Shown here piece by piece: positions 8,317 to 16,186 of a stretch of DNA of 64,000 nucleotides. The notes under the pieces are model-generated. The model did no database searches, was not told where the DNA came from, and saw only the letters and a list, made by a program, of their open reading frames with translations. Made by a program: the position numbers and the translations under genes. Numbering within the stretch: position 1 is the first letter of the stretch; every line of letters begins with the position of its first letter. Source of the stretch: Epilithonimonas lactis (GTDB lineage: Bacteria > Bacteroidota > Bacteroidia > Flavobacteriales > Weeksellaceae); the NCBI RefSeq assembly GCF_900110605.1, contig NZ_FOFI01000002.1:496001-560000 (forward strand), written 5' to 3'.

Positions 8317-8679
8317 TTAACTTTCTATTTTTGTGATCTTTGCATCACCCCAAAGTTCTTCGATGTCGTAATATTCACGAATCTCTTTTTGGAAAATGTG
8401 CACGACCACGGAAACGTAATCCACTAAAACCCACATAGAGTTCTCAGTCCCTTCTACATGCCAAGGTCTGTCATTGAGGTCGTTTCTTACGTTTTTTTGG
8501 ATATTGCCGGCGATTGCCGAAACTTGTGTATTGGAATTTCCACTGCAGATGATAAAAGTTTCTGCTGCAGCGTTTTCTATTCCTGTTAAATCGAAGACCA
8601 AAATATCTTCACCTTTTGTATCTTGAATCGAATCTACGATCTTATCGATTAATAATTGTTTTTCTGTAATTTTACTCAT
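8317..8679 (-). CDS. rsfS: Ribosomal silencing factor RsfS
   Basis: RsfS binds uL14 on the 50S subunit and blocks subunit joining when nutrients are low. The 120-aa length is typical. The conserved core is visible: ICSGNSNTQVSAIAGNI, RPWHVEGTENSMWVLVDYVSVVVHIF and the C-terminal YYDIEELWGDA. It is the first gene of the rsfS-ftsH unit and divergent from birA; a TAAATTTG box lies on the - strand at 8700-8707, about 20 nt before the start. Confidence 0.95.
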   Translation of the reverse strand: MSKITEKQLLIDKIVDSIQDTKGEDILVFDLTGIENAAAETFIICSGNSNTQVSAIAGNIQKNVRNDLNDRPWHVEGTENSMWVLVDYVSVVVHIFQKEIREYYDIEELWGDAKITKIES

Positions 8680-8767
8680 TCAAAAAATTGTCTAATTTGC
8701 AAATTTATTGATTTTTATCTATTTATCTTTCCTTTCTCATGTTTATTATCTCTTAAAGTTTTCATAA

Positions 8768-9478
8768 ATGACCTGTTTGCACCACTTCGAAAATTGTTTT
8801 TCCACCAATGACGAAATCCTCTCTGTTTTAAATGAAGACGAATCAACTGCTGTTTTTACTTTTAATCAAACAAAAGGTCGTGGCCAATATGGAAATATCT
8901 GGAAGGTAGATCCGAATGAAAACCTGGCTTACTCGCTCGCCTTGAAAACTTCAAAAGTCAATATTTCCGATACATTCCTCAATTACTATACCGCTATCAT
9001 CGTCCGGGATTTTCTTGCCAATCTGACAAACGCCGATACAAAGATCAAGTGGCCAAATGATATCATCTTGAATGGAAAAAAAGTTTGTGGAATCCTTATC
9101 GAGAAAAAGAAGATTAATCATGAAGAATATTACATCATCGGAATCGGCATCAATGTTCTTCAATCTGATTTTTCAAACCTTCCTAAAGCTGGTTCCGTAT
9201 TGTCTGTCACAGGTTTAAGTTTTGACTTGAATCAATTTGTCACTGAATTTCATCAATATTTAATTTCAAGAATGAAAGACATGGATTCGGACGAAATAAT
9301 ATTGAACACCTATAACCACTCACTTTTCCGAAAAGATGAGATCTCTGTTTTTCAGAAAAACGATTTGCGCCAAAATGGCATCATCAAAAATGCTGACAAA
9401 AATGGTTTTCTTTGGATCAACTTGGAAAATGATGGCTTGCAGAAATTCTTCCACAAAGAGATTGAACTTCTATATTAA
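8768..9478 (+). CDS. birA: Biotin--[acetyl-CoA-carboxylase] ligase
   Basis: It activates biotin with ATP and attaches it to the biotin carboxyl carrier protein. The 236-aa protein has the ligase core only: FSTND near the N-terminus, the biotinyl-AMP loop as KGRGQYGN, then IKWPNDIILNGKKVCGILIE. It lacks the N-terminal helix-turn-helix of E. coli BirA, so it is not expected to act as a repressor. It is a single gene divergent from rsfS. Confidence 0.93.
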   Translation: MTCLHHFENCFSTNDEILSVLNEDESTAVFTFNQTKGRGQYGNIWKVDPNENLAYSLALKTSKVNISDTFLNYYTAIIVRDFLANLTNADTKIKWPNDIILNGKKVCGILIEKKKINHEEYYIIGIGINVLQSDFSNLPKAGSVLSVTGLSFDLNQFVTEFHQYLISRMKDMDSDEIILNTYNHSLFRKDEISVFQKNDLRQNGIIKNADKNGFLWINLENDGLQKFFHKEIELLY

Positions 9479-9516
9479 CTTCGGAATTTAAAACAAACAG
9501 TTTTACGATAAACAAA

Positions 9517-10611
9517 TTACTGATTCGCTCTTTTAATGTAAAGATAGGCCGCGATTGGCGCAAAGATGATATTCGGAAGCCACATAGCTAATAAAGGTGG
9601 CAAACTTTTGTTCTCAGAAACAACATTCAAAACCTGGAAAGAAAACACGAAAAGAAATGCCAAAGCAATTCCCAAAGCCAAATTCAAACCTAAGCCACCG
9701 CGCTTCTTCTGAGACGCCAATGACAGTCCTAGAAATGTTAAGATTATAATCGAAACTGGCATAGAAGTTCTTTGATAAAGCTCGTTGTAAAAGGACGTGA
9801 CATTGTTATTACCTTTCATTTTTTCACGGTTTATCAAATTGATCAATTCAGGCGTGGTTTTATTCTGTGCCACCAATTTGTCCGGAAACAATTCTGAGGG
9901 CGGCAATTTGAAATCCTGGATCTTCGTGGTACCTTGACCTAAGATCTCCATGTCATTTTTGCCGGCAGTTCTCTCGATATAATTATTGATAATGAAATGC
10001 TTTTTCTGTGCATCCCACTGGATATCCATTGCGGTGATCTGGTAGACCAGTTTTTTGTTCTTGTCAAACTTCTGATACATATAGCCATTACCACGATTTT
10101 CCTTCTTGTTGTAGCTATTGACAAAAATATAATCAGAAAGGGTGATGTTTGAGGCGATGCTCATGTTCCCCAATAATTTTTCCTTGTTGACGCTGTTGTA
10201 AGTGTAAGGTTCCAGAACATTTTTCTTGATATTGGCCCAAGGCAAAATGAAATGGTTGACCGCCAAAGTCATTATGAATATCAACAACGAGGTGATCAAA
10301 TACGGTCTTGCAAACCTGTGGAAACTAGCACCACTACTGATGATGGCAACGATTTCCGTATTATTCGCCATTCTGGAAGTGAAGAAGATCACCGTGATGA
10401 AAACCAGAATCGACATAAAGGTCAGAATCAAATTCAGGATCCAAAACGGATAAAAATTAAGCAAGAAATAACCAACCGTAAATCCGTTGCTCTCGATCCT
10501 CGGCGTTTTTGCCTGCACATCCACAACCATAATGATGATAGACAAAAGCGCCAACATAAAAATGAGGGTTCCCAAATATTTTTTGATGACGTAAAGGTCT
10601 ATGATTTTCAT
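9517..10611 (-). CDS. LptF/LptG family permease (YjgP/YjgQ)
   Basis: This is an inner-membrane subunit of the LPS export ABC transporter Lpt. The 364-aa protein has N-terminal TM segments (about residues 10-30, 50-75, 95-120), the family-typical cytoplasmic stretch RMANNTEIVAIISSGASF, a periplasmic beta-jellyroll region (about 135-265) and three C-terminal TM segments. Whether it is LptF or LptG cannot be settled from one paralogue. It follows tgt by about 70 nt in the same orientation, a neighbourhood recalled from other Bacteroidota. Confidence 0.9.
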   Translation of the reverse strand: MKIIDLYVIKKYLGTLIFMLALLSIIIMVVDVQAKTPRIESNGFTVGYFLLNFYPFWILNLILTFMSILVFITVIFFTSRMANNTEIVAIISSGASFHRFARPYLITSLLIFIMTLAVNHFILPWANIKKNVLEPYTYNSVNKEKLLGNMSIASNITLSDYIFVNSYNKKENRGNGYMYQKFDKNKKLVYQITAMDIQWDAQKKHFIINNYIERTAGKNDMEILGQGTTKIQDFKLPPSELFPDKLVAQNKTTPELINLINREKMKGNNNVTSFYNELYQRTSMPVSIIILTFLGLSLASQKKRGGLGLNLALGIALAFLFVFSFQVLNVVSENKSLPPLLAMWLPNIIFAPIAAYLYIKRANQ

Positions 10612-10683
10612 CGAGTTATAATTGATAAATGATGATTGATAATTGCTTCTCTGTTGAGTCTTTTTATTTTTTTCTTAAGTCTT

Positions 10684-11817
10684 TTAAAGCCTTGTCTTCA
10701 ACTGTGGAATGATTGAATCTTTCCATTGGTAAAAGTCTCCAGCAACGATGTGCTCTCTCGCAACTTTAACCAGATCTAGATAAAACGCCAAGTTATGAAT
10801 CGATGCAATTTGTTTTGCCAAATATTCCTTCGAAACGAAAAGGTGACGCACATAAGCCTTGCTGTAAGCGCTGTCCACAAAACTCGTCCCAAACTCGTCG
10901 AGCGGAGAGAAATCTTCTTTCCAACGTTCATTTTTCATATTCATCACACCTTGCCAAGTGAAGAGCATTGCGTTTCTTGCATTTCTGGTCGGCATTACGC
11001 AGTCCATCATATCTACACCGAAACCAATACTTTCTAGAATATTCCAAGGTGTTCCAACGCCCATCAAATATCTTGGTTTGTCTGTCGGGAGAATGTCCGT
11101 CACTTCATTTGTGATCCTGTACATTTCCGGTTCTGGTTCACCAACGGAAAGTCCACCGATTGCGTTTCCTTCTGCACCAGCCTCTGAAATCACCTCAGCC
11201 GAAATTTTTCTTAGATCAGAATAACAAGAACCCTGAACAATTGGGAACAATCTCTGTTTGTGACCGTACAATTCTTTGTTTTCCTCAGTCCACGTGATGC
11301 ATCTTTTCAACCAACGGTGCGTAAGCTCCATTGATGTTTTTACAGCGTTATAGTCGCTTGGATAAGCAATGCACTCATCAAAAGCCATAAAAATATCCGC
11401 ACCGATTTGTCTTTGAATTTGCATCGAAACTTCTGGTGACATAAAATGCAAACTACCGTCGATGTGCGATTTGAACTTCACACCTTCTTCCGTGATCTTT
11501 CTGCTTTTTGCTAAAGAAAAAACCTGATAACCACCGGAGTCTGTCAAAATTGGTAGATCCCAATTCATAAACTGGTGCAGTCCGGCCGCTTTTTCCATAA
11601 TATCCATCGTTGGACGTAGCATCAAATGGTAGGTGTTTCCTAAGATGATCTGTGCTTTGATGTCTTCTTTAAGTTCCCTCTGGTGAACGGTTTTCACAGA
11701 GGCAACAGTTCCCACCGGCATGAAGATCGGGGTTTGGATCTGTCCGTGGTCGGTATTGATAACTCCAGCTCTAGCTTTGGACTCTGAAGTTTTTTCGATT
11801 TCAAAAAATTTTTGCAT
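10684..11817 (-). CDS. tgt: tRNA-guanine(34) transglycosylase, lacking the zinc cysteines
   Basis: Tgt swaps guanine 34 of GUN-anticodon tRNAs for preQ1, on the queuosine pathway. The 377-aa protein has DSGGYQVFSL (Asp93), IGGLSVGEPE, and FGVDMMDCVMPTRNARN, which contains the nucleophile-type Asp (about 272). In most bacterial Tgts a C-x-C-x2-C...H motif binds zinc. Here the aligned positions read G310, S312 and D315, with only the His (341, IHNL) retained, while the flanking SKAYVRHL is normal. I recall this as a feature of flavobacterial Tgts rather than a mutation in this strain. queE, which acts earlier in the pathway, is elsewhere in the window (43244-43876). Confidence 0.95.
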   Translation of the reverse strand: MQKFFEIEKTSESKARAGVINTDHGQIQTPIFMPVGTVASVKTVHQRELKEDIKAQIILGNTYHLMLRPTMDIMEKAAGLHQFMNWDLPILTDSGGYQVFSLAKSRKITEEGVKFKSHIDGSLHFMSPEVSMQIQRQIGADIFMAFDECIAYPSDYNAVKTSMELTHRWLKRCITWTEENKELYGHKQRLFPIVQGSCYSDLRKISAEVISEAGAEGNAIGGLSVGEPEPEMYRITNEVTDILPTDKPRYLMGVGTPWNILESIGFGVDMMDCVMPTRNARNAMLFTWQGVMNMKNERWKEDFSPLDEFGTSFVDSAYSKAYVRHLFVSKEYLAKQIASIHNLAFYLDLVKVAREHIVAGDFYQWKDSIIPQLKTRL

Positions 11818-11820
11818 AAT

Positions 11821-12192
11821 TTATCTCGCTTGCGGCGGTATTCCCGGATTCTCTTTTAATTTTTTATCGATGAAAGCCTCAGCTTTCGGGTCTTTGGCTA
11901 CGATGATCTTCTGAGCATCCTCCAGAATCTCTGTGATCACTTCAGGTTTCGTCATGTAATATTCGTAGCTTTTAGTGAACAATTCACCTTTGATCTTATA
12001 CTTTTTTAGAATAAATCTTGCCGCATTTTCGGAATTGATGCCAGTTCCAATCGTATAATTCTGCTCATTTATGGCAAAATCTGCAATGATCTCGGACATC
12101 TTGTCTTCTGGCAACAGACCTTTCGGTTTTTCTATCGCTTCTGCACAGGACAAAACGCTGAAAATCATTGATATGTAAAATAAATACTTCAT
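11821..12192 (-). CDS. DUF4296-type lipoprotein
   Basis: The 123-aa protein begins with a lipoprotein signal ending in the lipobox LSCA (Cys about 16), followed by a short helical domain with KPKGLLPEDKMSEIIADF and a KYKI...YYMTKPEV pattern that I recall as DUF4296, found in Bacteroidota. It probably sits at the inner or outer membrane facing the periplasm. It ends 3 nt before tgt starts and begins 3 nt after the mannosyltransferase gene, so all three appear to share a transcript. Function unknown. Confidence 0.75.
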   Translation of the reverse strand: MKYLFYISMIFSVLSCAEAIEKPKGLLPEDKMSEIIADFAINEQNYTIGTGINSENAARFILKKYKIKGELFTKSYEYYMTKPEVITEILEDAQKIIVAKDPKAEAFIDKKLKENPGIPPQAR

Positions 12193-12195
12193 GAT

Positions 12196-12912
12196 TTACA
12201 ATTTTCCGATCAGATTTTTCCATTTCAAATTCAGAACACCAAAAATCGCTTCCTGGATGATTCCGCCGTTCATTTTGCTCACGCCTTCTGTCCTATCTGT
12301 AAAAATAATTGGCACTTCCACAATCTTCAGATCTTTTTTGAAAACGCGATATTTCATTTCGACCTGGAAACCGTAACCTTTCAGTTTGATCTTATCGAGA
12401 CCAATGGCGATCAATGTTTCTTTTTTAAAACAAACAAATCCCGCCGTCGTGTCGTGAATTGGAAGTCCTAAAACGAATCTCACATATTTCGAAGCAAAAT
12501 AAGACAACAAAACCCTTCCCATCGGCCAGTTCACCACATTTACACCTTGAGAATATCTGGAGCCAACGGCCATATCTGCCGATTTGCAAGCTTCGAAAAG
12601 CCTGAGAAGATCTTTCGGATTGTGGGAAAAATCGGCATCCATCTCGAAGATGTAATCATATTCGTTGTGGATTGCCCACTGGAAACCGTGAATATACGCT
12701 TTGCCAAGTCCGTCTTTGATCTTTCGAACGGTCAAATGCAATTGAAGCGGAAATTTTTCACGAAGATTTTTGACGATCTCAGCCGTTCCGTCTGGCGAAG
12801 AATCGTCCACCACCAAAACGTGGAAATCCTGTTCCAAAGCAAAAACAGCCGAAATGATCTTTTCGACGTTCTCTTTTTCGTTGTAGGTGGGAATAATGAC
12901 AAGTTTCTTCAT
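12196..12912 (-). CDS. Polyprenol monophosphomannose synthase-like GT2 glycosyltransferase
   Basis: The 238-aa protein starts best at the ATG at 12912 (MKKLVIIPTYNEKENV), six codons inside the longer open frame. It is a family 2 glycosyltransferase of the Dpm1 type: PTYNEKENVEKII, VVDDSSPDGTAEIV (nucleotide/metal-binding acidic residues), EMDADFSHNP (DxD) and GSRYSQG. No C-terminal membrane domain is present, as in short bacterial Dpm1 proteins. It likely transfers mannose or another hexose to polyprenyl phosphate. It heads the run with the DUF4296 lipoprotein and tgt. Confidence 0.9.
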   Translation of the reverse strand: MKKLVIIPTYNEKENVEKIISAVFALEQDFHVLVVDDSSPDGTAEIVKNLREKFPLQLHLTVRKIKDGLGKAYIHGFQWAIHNEYDYIFEMDADFSHNPKDLLRLFEACKSADMAVGSRYSQGVNVVNWPMGRVLLSYFASKYVRFVLGLPIHDTTAGFVCFKKETLIAIGLDKIKLKGYGFQVEMKYRVFKKDLKIVEVPIIFTDRTEGVSKMNGGIIQEAIFGVLNLKWKNLIGKL

Positions 12913-13054
12913 TCGGCAAATAATCCGCAAAGATAATCTTTAATCGTTAATGTTTATTTGGCGCGGTGGAAATTAACTTTTTTTAATAGAATCTCGAAAA
13001 TCCAATACAATCTGAAAATTAAGATTCATCGTATATGATTATATAATAAATGAA

Positions 13055-13882
13055 ATGCAAAAATCTATCATCACACTCTTTTTATTTGCCTTAATGATCA
13101 TCAGTTGCAAACCGACTATGGCTTACAAAGATATTTCCTACACCAAAAATCATAAAGGAGAAGATGTAAAGCTCAATATTTTCACACCGAAAAAAATCAA
13201 GGACAAAAATCTTCCTGTCCTCATTTTCGTTTACGGCGGAAATTGGAACACGGGAAATAAAAACAAATACAATCTTCTGGGGAGAAACTTTGCCCGAAAA
13301 AATATGGTGGTCGTGATTCCAGATTACACTTTGAGTCCGAATGCCGATGTTAACGAAATGACCGAGGAAATCGCGTCAGCCATTCAATTCACAAAAGCCA
13401 ATGCGAAAAAATATCACGGAAATCCAGAACGAATTTTCATCTCAGGTCATTCCGCAGGCGGGCAATTATCAACTTCTGCGGTAATGAATCCCAAATATGG
13501 AATTCCAGAGAAAACGATTTCGGGAATTATCCTAATTGATGGTGCTGGGATTGATATGAAAAATTATCTCCAAAAATATCCGCCCACAGCTGAAGATAAT
13601 TACGATATCACGTGGAGCAAAGACCCAGAAAAATGGAAACAAGCGTCGTCGATTTATTTCATTAATGAAAAAACGCCACCTTTTATGATCTATTTAGGCA
13701 AGAAAACTTATCCTTCCATAAAAATCGCAAATGAGAATTTTTTGAAAGCATTGAAAACTTTACAACCAGATGTCAAACCAATTATGCTCAATAAAAAGCA
13801 CGTCCCGATGGTCTTGCAATATTTTTTGCCCTGGAGCAAAAGGTTTGATGAAGCGGTGAATTTTATGGAAAGTGTGAAATAA
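13055..13882 (+). CDS. Alpha/beta hydrolase lipoprotein (carboxylesterase-like)
   Basis: The 275-aa protein has a lipoprotein signal with the lipobox IISC (Cys18). It belongs to the BD-FAE/esterase-lipase type of alpha/beta hydrolases: LIFVYGGNWNTG (oxyanion HG-like region with Tyr for His), ISGHSAGGQLS with nucleophile Ser133, an acidic site around the FMIYLGKKTYP strand and a C-terminal His in NKKHVPMV. The usual HGG is replaced by YGG. Substrate unknown; an extracytoplasmic esterase is the best guess. Confidence 0.85.
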   Translation: MQKSIITLFLFALMIISCKPTMAYKDISYTKNHKGEDVKLNIFTPKKIKDKNLPVLIFVYGGNWNTGNKNKYNLLGRNFARKNMVVVIPDYTLSPNADVNEMTEEIASAIQFTKANAKKYHGNPERIFISGHSAGGQLSTSAVMNPKYGIPEKTISGIILIDGAGIDMKNYLQKYPPTAEDNYDITWSKDPEKWKQASSIYFINEKTPPFMIYLGKKTYPSIKIANENFLKALKTLQPDVKPIMLNKKHVPMVLQYFLPWSKRFDEAVNFMESVK

Positions 13883-13891
13883 TTTTCCCAC

Positions 13892-14401
13892 TTAAAATCC
13901 AAGTACCAAAAAGAATAAGACTAAATAAACCATAAATGTGATCTCAAACAACTTCATTTTATATCTATAAATCGCAATGGTGTTGATTATCAAAAGAAAA
14001 AGACAGAACAAGGAAAAGAAAAACTTTGTAAAGGATTTGATGTTGTAGTAGAACAAATCCGTCCATTTCGATTTCGTCTTTAAGGCAATGTAAAACTTAT
14101 CTTCACCACTTTCTAAAGTTTCGCTTTCATTAATAAAGAAAGTCAGTTTTTTATTGATGGAAGTATTCAAAATTGCTTGGTCATCTTTGAAATAAGAAAG
14201 CATCCCGTTTCCTGAATTGTAAAAAATACCAGGATATTCCTTGGTCTCAAACATAAAATAAGCAACTCTGTTTCCGCTTTTCCTAACTTCGGTTACCGTT
14301 GCGCTAACTTGTTTTAAAGCATTATTCGAAATGAGAATTTTCCCAGGAATATAAAATATGCCGACGACAGACATTAATATGACAAAGGTTTTGAAACTCA
14401 T
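13892..14401 (-). CDS. Hypothetical membrane protein
   Basis: I do not recognise this 169-aa protein. An N-terminal hydrophobic segment (about 5-23) is followed by about 90 extracytoplasmic residues of mainly beta character (QVSATVTEVRKSGNRVAYFMFE...), then two close hydrophobic segments (about 122-145 and 150-168). The layout resembles DUF3592-type proteins, in which a soluble beta domain lies between TM helices, but the match is weak. It is convergent with the esterase gene, 9 nt apart. Confidence 0.65.
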   Translation of the reverse strand: MSFKTFVILMSVVGIFYIPGKILISNNALKQVSATVTEVRKSGNRVAYFMFETKEYPGIFYNSGNGMLSYFKDDQAILNTSINKKLTFFINESETLESGEDKFYIALKTKSKWTDLFYYNIKSFTKFFFSLFCLFLLIINTIAIYRYKMKLFEITFMVYLVLFFLVLGF

Positions 14402-14526
14402 TTTGATTTTGGAAATTTCTTAATGAATTAAAATTAGGGATAATATTAGAAAAGAAGGAGAATCTAAACTTAAAAATTATCTCAATTATTTAACTTACAA
14501 ATAAACCGATAACAATTTCTAATTCT

Positions 14527-14534
14527 TATTTTTG
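14527..14534 (+). promoter_or_regulatory. -7 box TATTTTTG before the DUF4271 gene
   Basis: TATTTTTG fits the TAnnTTTG consensus and lies 15-22 nt before the TTG start at 14550, implying an almost leaderless transcript. No clear -33 TTG is seen. Confidence 0.45.
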
Positions 14535-14549
14535 CAAAAAATTTGAAGC

Positions 14550-15191
14550 TTGGTAAGAATAGCAGAACATAACGATTGGGTGGTATATTGTATTCTCGGG
14601 AGTATTTTTGCCTATATCATCGTGCTTTCTGTTTTCAATCGCGATGCAAACATCAAGGATTTTTTGACTCAGAAGATCGAAGATTCTAATAATTTGACGC
14701 CGTCTTGGACCATCATTTCCATTGTTAGAAGCGTGATGATCGCCGTTCTGTTGTCTCAATTCGTACCTATCGTTCCGAAATTTATTTCCGATATTCAGTT
14801 GTTTGGCGTTCAGCTCAACAAGTTTGGTTTTGCCTTCTTAGCTGTGATTTCTTTTGACATTATCAAGAATGTGCTCACGTTTTTATTTTATAACAGCATT
14901 GGCGATGGGAAAAATCTGAAAGGCTTGGCTTTGATATCCAGCAAGTTCTACTTCCTGGAAACCATCGGACTCATCATCGCTGGATTTGCTCTCTACTTCT
15001 ATCCTTTGGATCTGGTACAATATTTTTATGTTATCATCATTGTACTAATTTCCTTGTTCGTATTGAAAAACCTCATCTATATTTTTCATAAGCAAGCTAT
15101 TTTACCCGAAAAATGGTATTATAAATTTTTGTATATTTGCACGCTTCAAATAGTACCCGTATTGGTACTTTGGAAGTTCTTATTTTATTAA
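14550..15191 (+). CDS. DUF4271 membrane protein
   Basis: The 213-aa protein has about six TM helices (around residues 10-28, 52-75, 90-115, 130-150, 158-178, 190-210) and matches what I recall as DUF4271. The start is a TTG; an in-frame TGA at 14544 leaves no upstream alternative and the next Met is deep inside the protein. It is followed 21 nt later by a uroporphyrinogen-III synthase-like gene, a pairing recalled from other Bacteroidota. Function unknown. Confidence 0.8.
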   Translation: MVRIAEHNDWVVYCILGSIFAYIIVLSVFNRDANIKDFLTQKIEDSNNLTPSWTIISIVRSVMIAVLLSQFVPIVPKFISDIQLFGVQLNKFGFAFLAVISFDIIKNVLTFLFYNSIGDGKNLKGLALISSKFYFLETIGLIIAGFALYFYPLDLVQYFYVIIIVLISLFVLKNLIYIFHKQAILPEKWYYKFLYICTLQIVPVLVLWKFLFY

Positions 15192-15212
15192 ATGTAACAC
15201 ACACATTTTAAG

Positions 15213-15953
15213 ATGAAAATCAAATCTATTTTAGTTTCACAACCAGCACCTAACGAATCTTCGCCTTATTTGGAGATCGCAAAGAAAGAGAAGATCAAAA
15301 TTGATTTTCGTCCTTTTATTCACGTTCAAGGTGTGGATGCGAAAGATCTGAGAACGCAGAAAATTGACCTTACTCAGTACACAGGCATTATTTTCACAAG
15401 CAAAAACGCGATTGATCATTATTTTCGATTAGCAGAGGAAATGAGATTCACAGTGCCAGATGCAATGCGTTACATCTGCCAGTCCGAAGCGATTGCCAAC
15501 TATTTGCAGAAGCACATCGTTTACAGAAAGAGAAAGATCAGCTTCGGCGAGAAGACTTTTTCTGACCTGGCGCCATTGTTCAAAAAACATCCATCAGAAA
15601 AGTATCTTTTGCCATCATCAGATATCTTGACACCAGAAGTTCCAAAAGTTTTGGACTCTTCAAACATCGATTGGACAAGAGCGATCATGTACAAAACAGT
15701 TGCGAGTGATTTGACCGATATCAATATCGACGATTACGAAATGTTGGTGTTCTTCAGTCCACAAGGAATCAAATCTTTGAAGATCAATTTCCCAACATTT
15801 GAACAGAAAGAAACGAAAATTGCTGTTTTCGGAACCACAACCCAAGCGGCTGCAGAAGAAGCTGGATTGACCGTCAACGTGATGGCTCCAACGAAAGAGA
15901 CGCCGTCTATGACAATGGCGATTGAAAAATATATCAAAAGCATCAATAAGTAA
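15213..15953 (+). CDS. hemD: Uroporphyrinogen-III synthase family protein
   Basis: The 246-aa protein has the two-lobed HemD fold: FTSKNAIDHYF (residues about 62-72) in the first half and ILTPEVPKVLDSS, YKTVASDL, MLVFFSPQGIKSL and AVFGTTTQAAAEEAGL in the second. HemD inverts ring D of hydroxymethylbilane to form uroporphyrinogen III, en route to haem. HemD sequences diverge strongly, so the fold is clearer than the activity. A TATATTTGC box at about 15132-15140, inside the upstream gene, could be its own promoter. A terminator follows. Confidence 0.8.
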   Translation: MKIKSILVSQPAPNESSPYLEIAKKEKIKIDFRPFIHVQGVDAKDLRTQKIDLTQYTGIIFTSKNAIDHYFRLAEEMRFTVPDAMRYICQSEAIANYLQKHIVYRKRKISFGEKTFSDLAPLFKKHPSEKYLLPSSDILTPEVPKVLDSSNIDWTRAIMYKTVASDLTDINIDDYEMLVFFSPQGIKSLKINFPTFEQKETKIAVFGTTTQAAAEEAGLTVNVMAPTKETPSMTMAIEKYIKSINK

Positions 15954-15972
15954 TTATTGATTACATAAATCA

Positions 15973-16004
15973 AAGCCGTCCCGGAATTTTCGGGATGGTT
16001 TTTT
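15973..16004 (+). terminator. Terminator after hemD
   Basis: CCGTCCCG (15976-15983) pairs with CGGGATGG (15991-15998), with one G-T wobble and a 7-nt loop, followed by six T residues. Confidence 0.8.
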
Positions 16005-16046
16005 GTTTAATTTTGTTAAATCTGATAATCACCTCAGAAAACTTTT

Positions 16047-16166
16047 AACCACATAGACACATAGTTTTCTGAAATTTAAAAAAAATTATAAGTTTAAATA
16101 GGAAAGGCATTCTAGGCTTTGTCTATTTTTTCTTAAAGTAATTTGAATCTATGTGTCTATGTGGTT
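16047..16166. repeat. 120-bp element bounded by an 18-bp perfect inverted repeat
   Basis: AACCACATAGACACATAG (16047-16064) and its exact complement (16149-16166) flank about 84 bp of AT-rich sequence. The element lies just before the oligopeptidase B start at 16187; the open frame that runs into it from 16151 is repeat sequence, not protein. It has no ORF. It could be a MITE-like or REP-like element, or a large cruciform in the leader. Confidence 0.65.
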
Positions 16167-16186
16167 CAATTAATACCAATTTCAAA

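Noticed and set aside
16151-16186. Extension of oligopeptidase B to 16151
   Set aside because: It reads through the right arm of the 18-bp inverted repeat; the family N-terminus starts at 16187.
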